Origin: Cribrihabitans marinus
GTDB lineage: Bacteria > Pseudomonadota > Alphaproteobacteria > Rhodobacterales > Rhodobacteraceae
DNA length: 64,000 nucleotides
Assembly: GCF_900109035.1 (NCBI RefSeq)
Contig: NZ_FNYD01000002.1
Coordinates: forward strand, 434,001-498,000
Reading direction: 5' to 3'
The notes under the pieces were generated by a model, which saw nothing but the letters and a program-made list of their open reading frames with translations, searched no databases and was not told where the DNA came from. Both the position numbers and the translations under genes were made by a program. Every line of letters begins with the position of its first letter. Within the stretch, counting starts at the first letter, position 1. Of the stretch, positions 36,174 to 44,865 are shown piece by piece.

Positions 36174-36974
36174 TCACAGCTTGGTCCGGATCACCATGCC
36201 GTCATGGGCGGGGGTTATGTGATTGGGCGTTTCGGCATCGACGGTGGCATAGTCGAGGTCGATATGCATGTTGGTCAGCACCGCGCGGCGAGGCCGGGCG
36301 CGGGCGATCCATTCCAGCGACCGGTCGAGATGGGCATGGGTCGGGTGCGGCTTGCGGCGCAGCGCGTCGAGGATCCAGCAGTCGAGATCCTGCAGGGCCT
36401 CCCAGGCGGTGTCGGGAATCTCGGCGACGTCGGGCAGATAGGCCAGGTCCGCCATGCGGAACCCCAGCGCGTCGATGTTGCCGTGGTTGACCTCGAACGG
36501 CTGGAACGGGATCGGTCCGCCCGGCCCGTCGATCCGGAACGGGCCGTCGATGGTCTTGAGGTCGAGGATCGGCGGATAGGCCGACCCTTCGGGCTGCACG
36601 AAGGCATAGCCGAAGCGTCCGAGCAGGGCGTTCTGGGTGTCGCCATCGGCCCAGACCGGCACGCGGTTGCGCATGTTGAAGACGATCATTCGCAGATCGT
36701 CGATGCCGTGCACGTGATCGGCGTGAAAATGCGTGTAGATCACCGCATCGAGACGCCCGGTGCCGGTGTCCAGCAACTGGTCGCGCATGTCGGGCGAGGT
36801 GTCCACCAGCACCGAGGTCGTGCCATCGGGGCCGTCGCGCTCCACCAGGATCGAACAGCGCCGGCGCCGGTTGCGGGGGTTTTCGGGGTCGCAGTCGCCC
36901 CAGATCCCGCCAAGTCGCGGCACCCCTCCGGATGACCCGCATCCGAGGATCGTGACACGCAGTTCGTCACTCAT
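36174..36974 (-). CDS. Metallo-beta-lactamase-fold hydrolase, PhnP-like
   Basis: A 266-residue metal-dependent hydrolase. The start reads LRVTILGCGSSGGVPRLGG, and the zinc motif THFHADHVHGIDDLR lies near residue 80. A distal HNITPAHDGM segment closes the active site. The family includes PhnP phosphodiesterases and related hydrolases; the natural substrate is unknown. Its start overlaps the TatD stop by four bases. It is the usual downstream neighbour of tatD in Rhodobacterales. Confidence 0.88.
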   Translation of the reverse strand: MSDELRVTILGCGSSGGVPRLGGIWGDCDPENPRNRRRRCSILVERDGPDGTTSVLVDTSPDMRDQLLDTGTGRLDAVIYTHFHADHVHGIDDLRMIVFNMRNRVPVWADGDTQNALLGRFGYAFVQPEGSAYPPILDLKTIDGPFRIDGPGGPIPFQPFEVNHGNIDALGFRMADLAYLPDVAEIPDTAWEALQDLDCWILDALRRKPHPTHAHLDRSLEWIARARPRRAVLTNMHIDLDYATVDAETPNHITPAHDGMVIRTKL

Positions 36975-37786
36975 GCAGCGGCCCGATAGGCGGCGGCCTT
37001 GGCGAAGAGCCGGTCGAAGTTCGCCTGCGTCCGCGCCGCGAAATCGGCATAGTCCAGGCCGAACAGCTCGGCCCCGACGCGGGCGGTGTGGGCGGTATAG
37101 GCGGGCTCGTTGCGTTTGCCGCGATGCGGCGGCGGGGCGAGGTAGGGGGCGTCGGTTTCGACCAGGATCCGCTCGACGGGGGCGGCGGCGAAGATGTCGC
37201 GCAACTCCCGGCTTTTGGGAAAGGCGGCGATCCCGGACATCGACAGGTAGAACCCCAGCTCGAGCGCCACCCGGGCCAGTTCCGCGCCCGACGAGAAGCA
37301 GTGCATCACGCAGGCATAGGGCGCGTTGGCGTGCTCCTCGGCCAGGATGCGTGCCATGTCCTCGTCCGCGGCGCGGGCATGGATGATCAGTGGCAGGCCG
37401 CTGCGCTGCGCCGCTTCGATATGGATGCGCAGCGACTGCTGTTGCCGCTCGGCGCTGTCGGAGGTGTAGTGGTAGTCCAGCCCGGTTTCGCCGATGCCCA
37501 CGAATTTGGGGTGATCCGCCAGGGCCAGCAGGTCGTCGACCTGCGCCATCGGTTCCTCGGCGGCGCTCATCGGGTGGGTGCCGGCGGCATAGAAAACCGG
37601 TTCGTGCGCCTCGGCAATGGCGCGCACCGCGGGCTCGTTGCGCAGGCGGGTGCAGATGGTGACCATGCGGGTCACGCCGGCCTCAGTCGCGCGGGTGATG
37701 ATCCCGTCCAGCTGCCCCTCGAAATCGGGAAAGTCGAGATGGCAATGGCTGTCGGTGATCTGCGGGGGGGTCTTGTCGTCGCTCAT
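36971..37786 (-). CDS. TatD-family metal-dependent hydrolase
   Basis: A 271-residue TIM-barrel deoxyribonuclease-like enzyme. It shows the metal-binding ITDSHCHLDFPDFEGQLD at the N-terminus, FVGIGETGLDYHYTSDSAERQ in the middle, then PLIIHARAADEDM, CVMHCFSSGAELA and ILVETDAPYLAPPPHRGKRN near the C-terminus. All of the family's conserved histidines and acids are present. It is usually linked to DNA repair and quality control. It overlaps holB upstream and the metallo-hydrolase gene downstream by four bases each, a standard housekeeping arrangement. Confidence 0.93.
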   Translation of the reverse strand: MSDDKTPPQITDSHCHLDFPDFEGQLDGIITRATEAGVTRMVTICTRLRNEPAVRAIAEAHEPVFYAAGTHPMSAAEEPMAQVDDLLALADHPKFVGIGETGLDYHYTSDSAERQQQSLRIHIEAAQRSGLPLIIHARAADEDMARILAEEHANAPYACVMHCFSSGAELARVALELGFYLSMSGIAAFPKSRELRDIFAAAPVERILVETDAPYLAPPPHRGKRNEPAYTAHTARVGAELFGLDYADFAARTQANFDRLFAKAAAYRAAA

Positions 37787-38907
37787 CTGCTCTTGCCGGC
37801 GGTGTCCTGTATCTTGAAGACCGTATCTAGGACAAGGGCGGCGGGGTCAAGGTTGACCGCCTGGCCGTGACGGGCACGGGCGGTGATGGTGGCAGCGGTT
37901 TCCGCCCAGGCCCGGCCACGTCGCGGATCGGGCGACAGCCGCGCGAGGATCTCGGCCTCGCCCGGTGCGGCCTCGGGAGCAGGAGGCTGCCCGGCGGCGC
38001 CGGTGCGTGCCAGGCGTGCAAGCGCGGTGTCGATCAGCATGAGCAGCAGGTCGAACCGCTCGCCGGCATTGCGCTGGGCTGCGGCCTCGGCCAGCGCCAG
38101 CGCGCGTTGGCGGTCGAGACGGGGCAGCGAGGCGAGGATGGCGATGAGTTCGGCATAGAGGCGCGTGCCGTCAAGCGCCAGCAACCGCAGGGCGGCCCCG
38201 ACCGAGCCCGCGGCCAGAGCGGTCAGATGCGCGGTATCCGCCGGCAGGTCGGCCCCGGCCTGATCCAGCGCGGCCTGCATATCGTGCGGGCCCAACGGGT
38301 TCAGCCGCAGGATGCGGCAGCGCGAGCGGATCGTCGGCAACAGGCGCGACGGCTGGTGCGAGACCAGCAGCAGCGTGGTGCGGGCCGGCGGTTCCTCGAG
38401 CATCTTGAGCAGCGCATTGGCGGCGCTGGTGTTCATCTGGTCGGCGCTGTCGACGATCACCACCCGGCGGCCGCCGTCGGCGGCGGAGAGGCCGAAGAAC
38501 TTGCCCAGGCGGCGGATGTCCTCGACGACGATCTCGTCGGGCATCCGTCCGGTCTTGTCGTTCACCGTGCGTGTGACCGAGGTCAGCCCCGGCTCGGCCC
38601 CGGCCAGGATGCGCCGGGACACCGGGTGTTCGGGGTCGATGTCCAGCGTTGCGGGCGGCTCGGGGGCGCCGAACAGCCCGTCCTCCTCGGCAGGTGGCGT
38701 GGCCAGAAGGAACCGGGCAATGCGCCAGGCCAGCGTGGCCTTGCCGACACCTTCGGGGCCGGTCAGCAGCCATCCGTGGTGCAGCCGGTCCGAGCCGTAG
38801 GCGGCCAGGAAATCGCCTTCGGCCCGGGCCTGGCCGAACAGGCGGGCGGCGTCGCGCGGATGCGGGGCGCCCGGCGCCTGATCCGGTGGCGGCGGGGCGT
38901 CGCTCAT
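37783..38907 (-). CDS. holB: DNA polymerase III subunit delta'
   Basis: A 374-residue clamp-loader subunit that helps load the sliding clamp on DNA. Visible are the P-loop-like GPEGVGKATLAWRIARFLL near residue 50, VVIVDSADQMNTSAANALLK (Walker B region), the LEEPPARTTLLLVSH sensor segment and TIRSRCRILRLNPL with the SRC motif. The protein is somewhat longer than in enterobacteria but typical for alphaproteobacteria. It overlaps tmk upstream by four bases and tatD downstream by four bases. The tmk-holB-tatD order is widely conserved. Confidence 0.93.
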   Translation of the reverse strand: MSDAPPPPDQAPGAPHPRDAARLFGQARAEGDFLAAYGSDRLHHGWLLTGPEGVGKATLAWRIARFLLATPPAEEDGLFGAPEPPATLDIDPEHPVSRRILAGAEPGLTSVTRTVNDKTGRMPDEIVVEDIRRLGKFFGLSAADGGRRVVIVDSADQMNTSAANALLKMLEEPPARTTLLLVSHQPSRLLPTIRSRCRILRLNPLGPHDMQAALDQAGADLPADTAHLTALAAGSVGAALRLLALDGTRLYAELIAILASLPRLDRQRALALAEAAAQRNAGERFDLLLMLIDTALARLARTGAAGQPPAPEAAPGEAEILARLSPDPRRGRAWAETAATITARARHGQAVNLDPAALVLDTVFKIQDTAGKSR

Positions 38908-39542
38908 GGCCCGGCCTGTTGCAGCGCCCCGGACACGAGGGCGGCGACATCTCCGGCCACGCTGTCGATGTCGCGGGTGCCGTCGACGATGCGGAAGCGG
39001 TCGGCGAATTCCTCGGCCAGCGACAGGAAGCCCTGGCGCATCCGGTGTTGCAGGGCGGGGCCGAAATCCTCGAACCGTTCCTCGCGGCCCTGCCGGCCGC
39101 GGGCGCGCGAGAGGCCCACATCCGGATCCATGTCGATCAGCAGCGTCAGGTCCGGCTCGCGCCCGATCATCAGCGCGTGCAACTGGTCGACCAGCGCGCG
39201 CAGGTCGCCACGCGACAGGCCCTGGTACATCCGTGTGCTGTCGGCGAAGCGGTCGCAGATCACGACCTTGCCGGCCGCCAGGGCCGGTGCGATGGTGCGC
39301 TCCAGGTGGTCGCGGCGCGCGGCGGTGAAGAGCAGGATCTCGGTCTCGGCGGACCAGCGGTCGGGGTCGCCTTCAAGCACCAGGCGCCGGATCTCCTCGG
39401 CACCGGGCGAACCGCCGGGCTCGCGCGTCAGCACCACCTCATGTCCCCGCGCCTGCAGGTGCTCGGCCAGCATCCGGGCCTGGGTCGATTTGCCGGAACC
39501 GTCAATGCCTTCGAAGGTCAGGAACAGACCCTGGCGCGTCAC
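38904..39542 (-). CDS. tmk: Thymidylate kinase
   Basis: A 212-residue enzyme that phosphorylates dTMP to dTDP. The P-loop is FEGIDGSGKSTQARML at residues 9-24. The DR motif is CDRFADSTRMYQGLSRG, and the lid region reads DVGLSRARGRQGREERFEDFG. Length and motif order are normal. It overlaps holB and the carboxypeptidase gene by four bases each and is translated as part of the leftward operon. Confidence 0.95.
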   Translation of the reverse strand: MTRQGLFLTFEGIDGSGKSTQARMLAEHLQARGHEVVLTREPGGSPGAEEIRRLVLEGDPDRWSAETEILLFTAARRDHLERTIAPALAAGKVVICDRFADSTRMYQGLSRGDLRALVDQLHALMIGREPDLTLLIDMDPDVGLSRARGRQGREERFEDFGPALQHRMRQGFLSLAEEFADRFRIVDGTRDIDSVAGDVAALVSGALQQAGP

Positions 39543-40699
39543 GAGGCCTCCGCCGGGGCATTGATGAACTTGTCGAACAACAGGTTGGCGGCGGTCTTCA
39601 TGCGCACCACGAACCCACCCAGCGGGACGTCCTCGGCGGCCACCAGCGGGCGGCGGATCTCGGGCAGGCCCTCGGGCTTGAGCACAAGTTCGGCCAGTTG
39701 GTCGCCGGTCTTGACGGGTGCGTTGATCGGCCCCTCATAGACGACCTCGGCCTCCACCGTCTTGTCGTTGAGCGCCGGCAGAAGCACGTTCAAAGGCGCC
39801 GGCGGGACCAGACCGACCGTTCGCTGCGCGCCCATCCAGACCTCTGCCTGAACCACGGGGGCGTCCGGCGTGGCGACCGTCTTTTCGACGAAATGCCGAA
39901 ACGACCAGTTGACGATGGCCTGCGCCTCTTCGGAGCGGGCGGCCTGGCTGTCGAGGCCGGTCAGAACGAAGACCACGCGCCGGTCGCCCTGCTTGGCGGA
40001 TCCCACCAGCCCGTAGCCGGCCTCCTGCGTGTGCCCGGTCTTGAGACCGTCGGCGCCGATGCCGAGGCCCAGCAGCGGGTTGCGGTTGAACCGGTTGGCA
40101 GGCGAGCGATCCTTGTAGTCATATTCCTTCTGCGCGAAGTAGCCGTAATATTCCGGGAACTCCTCGATCAGGTGTTCGGCCAGGATGCCCAGATCGCGCA
40201 CGCTCATGCGCTGATAGGGGTGCGGCCAGCCCGAGGCGTTCGAGAAGGTCGAGTTCTGCATACCCAGCTGCTTGGCCATCTCGGTCATCTGCCGGGCAAA
40301 GGCGTCCTCGCTACCGGCAAGGCCCTCGGCGACCACGACGGTCGCGTCGTTGCCCGAGGACACGATGATGCCCTGGATCAGTTCCTCGGCGGTGGGCCGG
40401 TCCTGCTCGTTGAGGAACATGGTCGATCCGCCCATGCTGCGCGCGCGCGAGGACACGGTGAACGGTTCGTCCAGCGCCACGCGCCCGTCGCGCAGGGCGT
40501 CGAACAGCATGTAGAGCGTCATCAGCTTGGACATCGAGGCCGGCGGCAGCGGCTCGTCGGGGTTCTTGGCCAGCAGCACGGTTCCGGTGCCGGCATCGAC
40601 GACATAGGCGGCGCCTGCGGTGGTTTCGAAGGCCAGCACCGGCGTCGCGCCCAGCAGCATGCCAAGGGCGAGGGCGGTAGAGCGGAGAGAAGCGAACAC
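39539..40699 (-). CDS. D-alanyl-D-alanine carboxypeptidase (penicillin-binding protein 5/6 type)
   Basis: A 386-residue periplasmic enzyme that trims the terminal D-alanine of peptidoglycan stem peptides. A signal peptide (LRSTALALGMLLGATPVLA) is followed by the three active-site motifs: PPASMSKLMTLY (SxxK), VSSGNDATVVV (SxN) and DGLKTGHTQEAG (KTG). A C-terminal beta domain of about 100 residues ends in a likely amphipathic membrane anchor (VVRMKTAANLLFDKFINAP). It is the second gene of the operon, 11 bases after the SPOR lipoprotein gene and overlapping tmk. Confidence 0.93.
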   Translation of the reverse strand: MFASLRSTALALGMLLGATPVLAFETTAGAAYVVDAGTGTVLLAKNPDEPLPPASMSKLMTLYMLFDALRDGRVALDEPFTVSSRARSMGGSTMFLNEQDRPTAEELIQGIIVSSGNDATVVVAEGLAGSEDAFARQMTEMAKQLGMQNSTFSNASGWPHPYQRMSVRDLGILAEHLIEEFPEYYGYFAQKEYDYKDRSPANRFNRNPLLGLGIGADGLKTGHTQEAGYGLVGSAKQGDRRVVFVLTGLDSQAARSEEAQAIVNWSFRHFVEKTVATPDAPVVQAEVWMGAQRTVGLVPPAPLNVLLPALNDKTVEAEVVYEGPINAPVKTGDQLAELVLKPEGLPEIRRPLVAAEDVPLGGFVVRMKTAANLLFDKFINAPAEAS

Positions 40700-40710
40700 C
40701 TTGGTCCTCC

Positions 40711-41571
40711 TCAGTTGGTCACGGCATAGGCGTCAGAGAATCCGGCCTGCTTGACCTTGGCCAGCAGGTCGGACCGTTCGGACTTGGTTTGGGCCGGCCC
40801 GACGACGACGCGCCAGAAGGTCTTGCCGCTGGCCGATTGCTCTCGGACGGTGGCTTCCATGCCTTCGTTGCGCATCTGGCCGGCGGTGCGGTCCGCGTTT
40901 TCCTCGACGCTGAAGATGCCGATCTGGATATAGGGTTTGGAGAGCGACGAGGTGGGCTTCGGCGCAGGCGCGGACGGTGCGGGGTCGGCGGGGGCTGCGG
41001 CCTCGATCGCGGCGGCGGCGCCGTCGATCGGGTCAAGCGCGGTTTCGGTGATCTCGCCGCCCGAGGCGGCCCCGCCAGCCAGGTCTGCCGTGTCTTCGGC
41101 GGCGGGTTCCGGCGTCACCACCTCCTTGCGCAGGGCGGTCACGTTCAACTCGACCGGTGCGCCGGCCAGCATGCCCAACTCTGCCGCGGCGTCCGACGAG
41201 GCCTGAATGCGGGGTCCCGGGATCTCGCGCTCACGCCGGAAAAGGGCGCCCACCACCGACTTGCCGTTCGTGGTGTTGCGGATCATCACACGCTCGGGAT
41301 CGGTCACGTCGGGATGCGCCACCCAGACACCGCCCAGCGAGGGCCGACCGTCCCAGAGACCCGCCTCGGTCACCTGAAAGACCTCGGGCGCCTCGACATC
41401 GCGTTCGATCACCTCGCCTTGCGCTGTCTCGGTGACGGTGTCCTCGGTCTTGTCGCCGGCTTGCAGAAAGGCCGGGCCCTGGCCCTCTTCGCAGCCCGCC
41501 AGCAGCCCGATGGCCAGCGTCAGCGCCGCCAGGTGAAGGGGCGGTCTGCGGTTTGCCGTGGTCCGATCCAT
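40711..41571 (-). CDS. SPOR-domain lipoprotein with an RlpA-like core
   Basis: A 286-residue outer-membrane lipoprotein candidate. A signal sequence ends in the lipobox LLAGC near residue 27. The middle (GGVWVAHPDVTDPERVMIRNT, SVVGALFRREREIPGPRIQAS, AAAELGMLAGAPVELNV) resembles the double-psi beta barrel of RlpA, but the catalytic aspartate segment is not recognisable. A proline-rich linker leads to a SPOR domain (YIQIGIFSVEENADRTAGQM to the end), which binds denuded septal glycan. It is the promoter-proximal gene of the leftward housekeeping operon and lies 259 bases from tRNA-Ser. Confidence 0.85.
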   Translation of the reverse strand: MDRTTANRRPPLHLAALTLAIGLLAGCEEGQGPAFLQAGDKTEDTVTETAQGEVIERDVEAPEVFQVTEAGLWDGRPSLGGVWVAHPDVTDPERVMIRNTTNGKSVVGALFRREREIPGPRIQASSDAAAELGMLAGAPVELNVTALRKEVVTPEPAAEDTADLAGGAASGGEITETALDPIDGAAAAIEAAAPADPAPSAPAPKPTSSLSKPYIQIGIFSVEENADRTAGQMRNEGMEATVREQSASGKTFWRVVVGPAQTKSERSDLLAKVKQAGFSDAYAVTN

Positions 41572-41830
41572 GTCTTTGTCCCTTGCCTGTTCCGGAGCCG
41601 CTTTGCGCCGTTCCGTTTGCCGGTTTTCCGGTCTTTCCCTCGCAGGCGGCCGATGCGCAGCCGCCGTTGCGCGCGATCATAACGCGCCGACTTGGCCAAT
41701 GAAAGCCTGCAGCGCGCGGCTCGGCAAGTTTTCCCCTTTGGACTTGCCAGCCCGGCGCCAACCGCCTAGACCGGCGGCGCTCCGGAGAGGCTGCGGAACC
41801 GGCGGCCGCGCTGTCCGGAGCGCCAAAGCC

Positions 41831-41918
41831 GGAAGCGTGGCAGAGTGGTCGATTGCACTGGTCTTGAAAACCAGCGAACCGAGAGGTTCCGTGGGTTCGA
41901 ATCCCACCGCTTCCGCCA
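41831..41918 (+). tRNA. tRNA-Ser (anticodon UGA)
   Basis: An 88-base tRNA with acceptor arms GGAAGCG and CGCTTCC, discriminator G and an encoded CCA end. The anticodon stem-loop CTGGT-CTTGAAA-ACCAG gives anticodon TGA. A long variable arm follows, as in all serine tRNAs, and the T-loop is GTTCGAATC. Mobile-element remnants lie directly downstream, which makes it a plausible integration site. Confidence 0.97.
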
Positions 41919-42249
41919 CCGACCCTTGTCTCATTTCCCCATACAGGAACGGTGTCGATTTTCCCCCATATTCCCGGTGCTTGCGGCGATGTGTGCGGCA
42001 CTGAGACGCTGTGCCGTCGGCGATCTGGTGCAATGTCCGTGTATGGACGCCCCGGGGTTGCAAGCGGCTTCGTTGACTTTGGCAACAGCACTGCGGTCGA
42101 GTTCCTTCGTGTATCCGGCCTCTGGTTGCGACCTTCAACGTCGCGGGCCCTCATGGTGAGTTCGAGGAACAGGTCCAAAACGAGAGGCCGTAGTGCAAGC
42201 TACTCGGGACATTACTGGTTTTCCCATTCCTGATCTCGTCGACGCTTTG
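41919..42249. other. Non-coding or decayed stretch downstream of tRNA-Ser
   Basis: About 330 bases without a supportable gene. Open frames here are either antisense products of the tRNA or have no family features. The stretch leads into a recombinase remnant read on the minus strand, so it is probably decayed mobile-element DNA. I saw no copy of the tRNA 3' end elsewhere in the window that could mark the other end of an integrated element. Confidence 0.5.
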
Positions 42250-42656
42250 CCTTGACTACCGTTCAGAACCGCCGCACCCCAGCCTACCTTCGCGCTCAGG
42301 CGCCACCCCTTGGTTTGGCGCTTGCCCGTGATCAGGCGGTTCGAGACATAGTAACGGAACCGTTTGCCGTGCCGGTTGGTGTGGGATGGTGTCAGGCGTT
42401 CGCCGGTTTCGTACCGGAGTTTGCCCAGAAGCGGAGCGGATGTATCGGTCCCGGCGGAAGAACTCCTGGGTCCGACCTGACCCCGGCGCCGTGCACTGGC
42501 GCATTGCAGTTTCTCTTGCACCCGGTCCCACAGCGCGTCGTCGATGATGGCGGCATGCGTTCCCGGCCACGTCTTGTCGCGGTGCTCGATGAGCCCGCGG
42601 TAGACCGGGTTGTCGGCCACGCGAACCTCGCCGTACGCGCCGCCCTAGGCGCGGGT
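42250..42656 (-). pseudogene. Serine-recombinase remnant
   Basis: The minus strand encodes a fragment typical of large serine recombinases: YGEVRVADNPVYRGLIEH, then PGTHAAIIDDALWDRVQEKL, PLLGKLRYETGERLTPSHTN and RHGKRFRYYVSNRLITGK. This is the DNA-binding "recombinase" and zinc-ribbon part only. The catalytic resolvase domain is missing and similarity is lost after GWRLSAKV, so the gene is dead. It shows that an integrated element once lay beside tRNA-Ser. Confidence 0.7.
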
Positions 42657-42770
42657 GGGCTGACGATGATCGCCGGCGGCTGGATCACCGATTTGATCGG
42701 CGTGGGCCTCGCGATCGCCTTGGTTCTGATCCAGAAAGGCGTCTACAAATCCAGGGGCACCTCAATCTAA
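42630..42770 (+). pseudogene. C-terminal fragment of a TRAP-transporter permease (probable)
   Basis: A short plus-strand stretch ending at TAA 42770 reads GGLTMIAGGWITDLIGVGLA followed by IALVLIQKG, which looks like the last membrane helix of a TRAP-type large permease subunit. The upstream part is replaced by recombinase sequence on the opposite strand. The IS91-type fragment begins immediately after its stop. The assignment rests on one helix and is tentative. Confidence 0.4.
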
Positions 42771-43244
42771 GCCAAACCGCTCTTCGGCGGACCGGAGGCG
42801 GTGCTGGCCTATCTCAGCCGATACACCCACCGCGTCGCGATCTCGAACCACCGCCTCGTCAGCGCGGATGCCGACACCGTGGCCTTCCAGTGGAAGGACT
42901 ACCGGATCAAGCGCGGGGACCGGATGAAGGTCATACGTCTGTCCACGTCCGAGTTCATCCGCCGGTTCCTCAGCCATGTCCTGCCGTCCGGCTTCCATCG
43001 CATCCGCCACGCAGGCTTCCTGGCCAACGGCATCCATCGCAACAGGATCGAGAAGATCAGATGTCTAATCGATACAGAGCCAAAGCCCGCTCGGACGACC
43101 GGCGAAGACGAGCACGCCGATGCGTCCGAGCGAGACCCGCGCAAGACATGCCTGAAATGTGGTGGCGCGATGATCGTCATCGAAACCTTCACCCGCGGCC
43201 AAACCCCGAGATCGCGCGCACCGCCATGGGAGGACGCCGCATGA
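42771..43244 (+). pseudogene. IS91-family transposase, C-terminal fragment
   Basis: The frame from GCC 42771 reads AKPLFGGPEAVLAYLSRYTH, then RVAISNHRLVSADADTVAFQ, WKDYRIKRGDRMK, EFIRRFLSHVLPSGFHRIRH and a CLKCGG zinc-ribbon end. This is the C-terminal third of IS91-type HUH transposases. The catalytic HUH and tyrosine region is missing, so the element cannot move. It abuts the TRAP-permease fragment without any gap. Confidence 0.8.
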
Positions 43245-43683
43245 TCCATCCGTCACACCCGGCCCTGCGATCTCGAGGCGTCGGGTCCGTCAGTGCGGCC
43301 ATCCCACTGAGACCTCCACTGCAACGGGCTCAGAGCGGCGAAACAAGGCACGAGAGACGCAATCGGCCTGCAGAAATCGACGGGCTGACCGTCCCAGACG
43401 AAAAAGGCCGCGAAGATCGACGCATCGACTGCCCAAGACCTGAGCCACAATCCCCATAACACTGGAACCCGCCCGCACTTTCCTCCTTGTCAAGTTTATT
43501 GCCGCTGCAGCTCACGCTGACAGCAGCCACAAACCTTAGACTAAGCGAAACCTCTGTGCGGTTGCGCCAGCGGCCGCTTTTGTGCTGACAGCCTCAAAAA
43601 TATGTCCTCCTACAACTTGTAAAATTCGGCTCCAGCGTATTGTCGTTTGCGGCCCAGGTGTTCAAATTGTTGCCGCACCTTGG
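43245..43683. other. Gene-free stretch between the IS91 remnant and dmdA
   Basis: About 440 bases without a supportable gene. The first 200 bases are probably the trailing part of the IS91-like element. The remainder becomes more A/T-rich and lies downstream of the DMSP operon. I see no convincing terminator or repeat in it. Confidence 0.5.
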
Positions 43684-44838
43684 CTAGCTCGCGGAGGCAA
43701 TCGACTTGCTGGGATCGTAGAACGGCATTGGAACTACGGAGCACTCGCGCATTTCGGTCAACTTGTTGACAGTCAATTTTTTGCCTACGGATGCAAATTC
43801 GGAGTTTACCATCGCCAGCGCGATATTCTTTTTCAACCTCGGAGAGTAGATTGCGGAGGTGACGGTGCCGACCTTTCTATGCCCCTCCATGATCGGCCAA
43901 AAGAAATCATTGGATCCAGTGAATGGATCGCCTTCGATTTCAAGGCCAACGAGCTGTTGGGATACACCCTGTTCCTCGATCCGTTTCAGGGCTGACTTGC
44001 TGACGAAATCCGCCTCCATGTCCAGATCGACCAGCCGCCCCAAGTTCAATTCAAAGGGGTTATTGGCGAGGTTCATATCGGCATGGTACGACAGCATGCC
44101 CGCTTCGATCCGACGAATGCTGGACGTATGACCTGGTTTCAGACCCAGCGGAGAACCGACGGCCATGATGTGCTCCCAAAGCCTGTCACCATGGATGCCG
44201 TCGCGCAGATAAATTTCGTAACCAAGCTCGCTCGACCATCCGGTGCGCGAAATGATCAGCGGGACGCAATCCCAGTCAAGTTCGGTGAACCAGAAATACT
44301 TCAACGCCGTCGGGCCATCGCCAAAGGCCGCCCGCAGAATCTCCCGCGACTTGGGGCCCTGCAACTGCAAAGGTGAAACGTCGGGTTCCGTAATCTCGAC
44401 ATTCATGCCGGAATTCACGGCAACGCCGCGCGCCCAGAGCAGCACATCGCTGTCGGCGGTGGACAGCCAGAACTTGTCCTCGGCGAGTTTCAGCAATATC
44501 GGATCGTTAATGATCCCGCCGTCCTGATCGGTGATCAGCACGTATTTGCATTGTCCGACGGCGCATTTCGACAGATCACGGCACGTCAGATACTGGGTGA
44601 ACCTGGCTGCGTCCGGACCCTTGATCTGTACCTGCCGTTCGACCGAAACATCACAAAGAATAGCGTCATTCACGAGGTTCCAGAAATTCTGGTGGGGGTC
44701 GCCGAAATCGCGCGGGATGTACATGTGGTTGTAGACAGAGAACCCCTTGGCCCCCCACCGCAAGGCAGCATCGGAGAAGGGAGATTTACGGACCTGCGTG
44801 CCGAAACTGAATTGAGCAAAGTCGAGTTCATGGGCCAT
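43684..44838 (-). CDS. dmdA: Dimethylsulfoniopropionate demethylase
   Basis: A 384-residue enzyme of the GcvT fold that transfers a methyl group from DMSP to tetrahydrofolate, giving methylmercaptopropionate. It carries long stretches characteristic of DmdA: SFGTQVRKSPFSDAALRWG, AKGFSVYNHMYIPRDFGDP, QNFWNLVNDAILCDV, LTCRDLSKCAVGQCKYVLIT, ADSDVLLWARGVAV and SRTGWSSELGYEIYLRDG. These set it apart from aminomethyltransferase. It is the last gene of the leftward operon, 27 bases after the acyl-CoA ligase. The ribosome site is weak. A close paralogue with a different substrate cannot be excluded, but the neighbours support DMSP use. Confidence 0.88.
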   Translation of the reverse strand: MAHELDFAQFSFGTQVRKSPFSDAALRWGAKGFSVYNHMYIPRDFGDPHQNFWNLVNDAILCDVSVERQVQIKGPDAARFTQYLTCRDLSKCAVGQCKYVLITDQDGGIINDPILLKLAEDKFWLSTADSDVLLWARGVAVNSGMNVEITEPDVSPLQLQGPKSREILRAAFGDGPTALKYFWFTELDWDCVPLIISRTGWSSELGYEIYLRDGIHGDRLWEHIMAVGSPLGLKPGHTSSIRRIEAGMLSYHADMNLANNPFELNLGRLVDLDMEADFVSKSALKRIEEQGVSQQLVGLEIEGDPFTGSNDFFWPIMEGHRKVGTVTSAIYSPRLKKNIALAMVNSEFASVGKKLTVNKLTEMRECSVVPMPFYDPSKSIASAS

Positions 44839-44865
44839 GTCGTGGTTCCAGTCAAAAGCGGATGG

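Noticed and set aside
41677-42138. Minus-strand open frame across tRNA-Ser, containing a peptide often seen in databases
   Set aside because: It is the translation of the tRNA antisense strand, a common annotation artefact.
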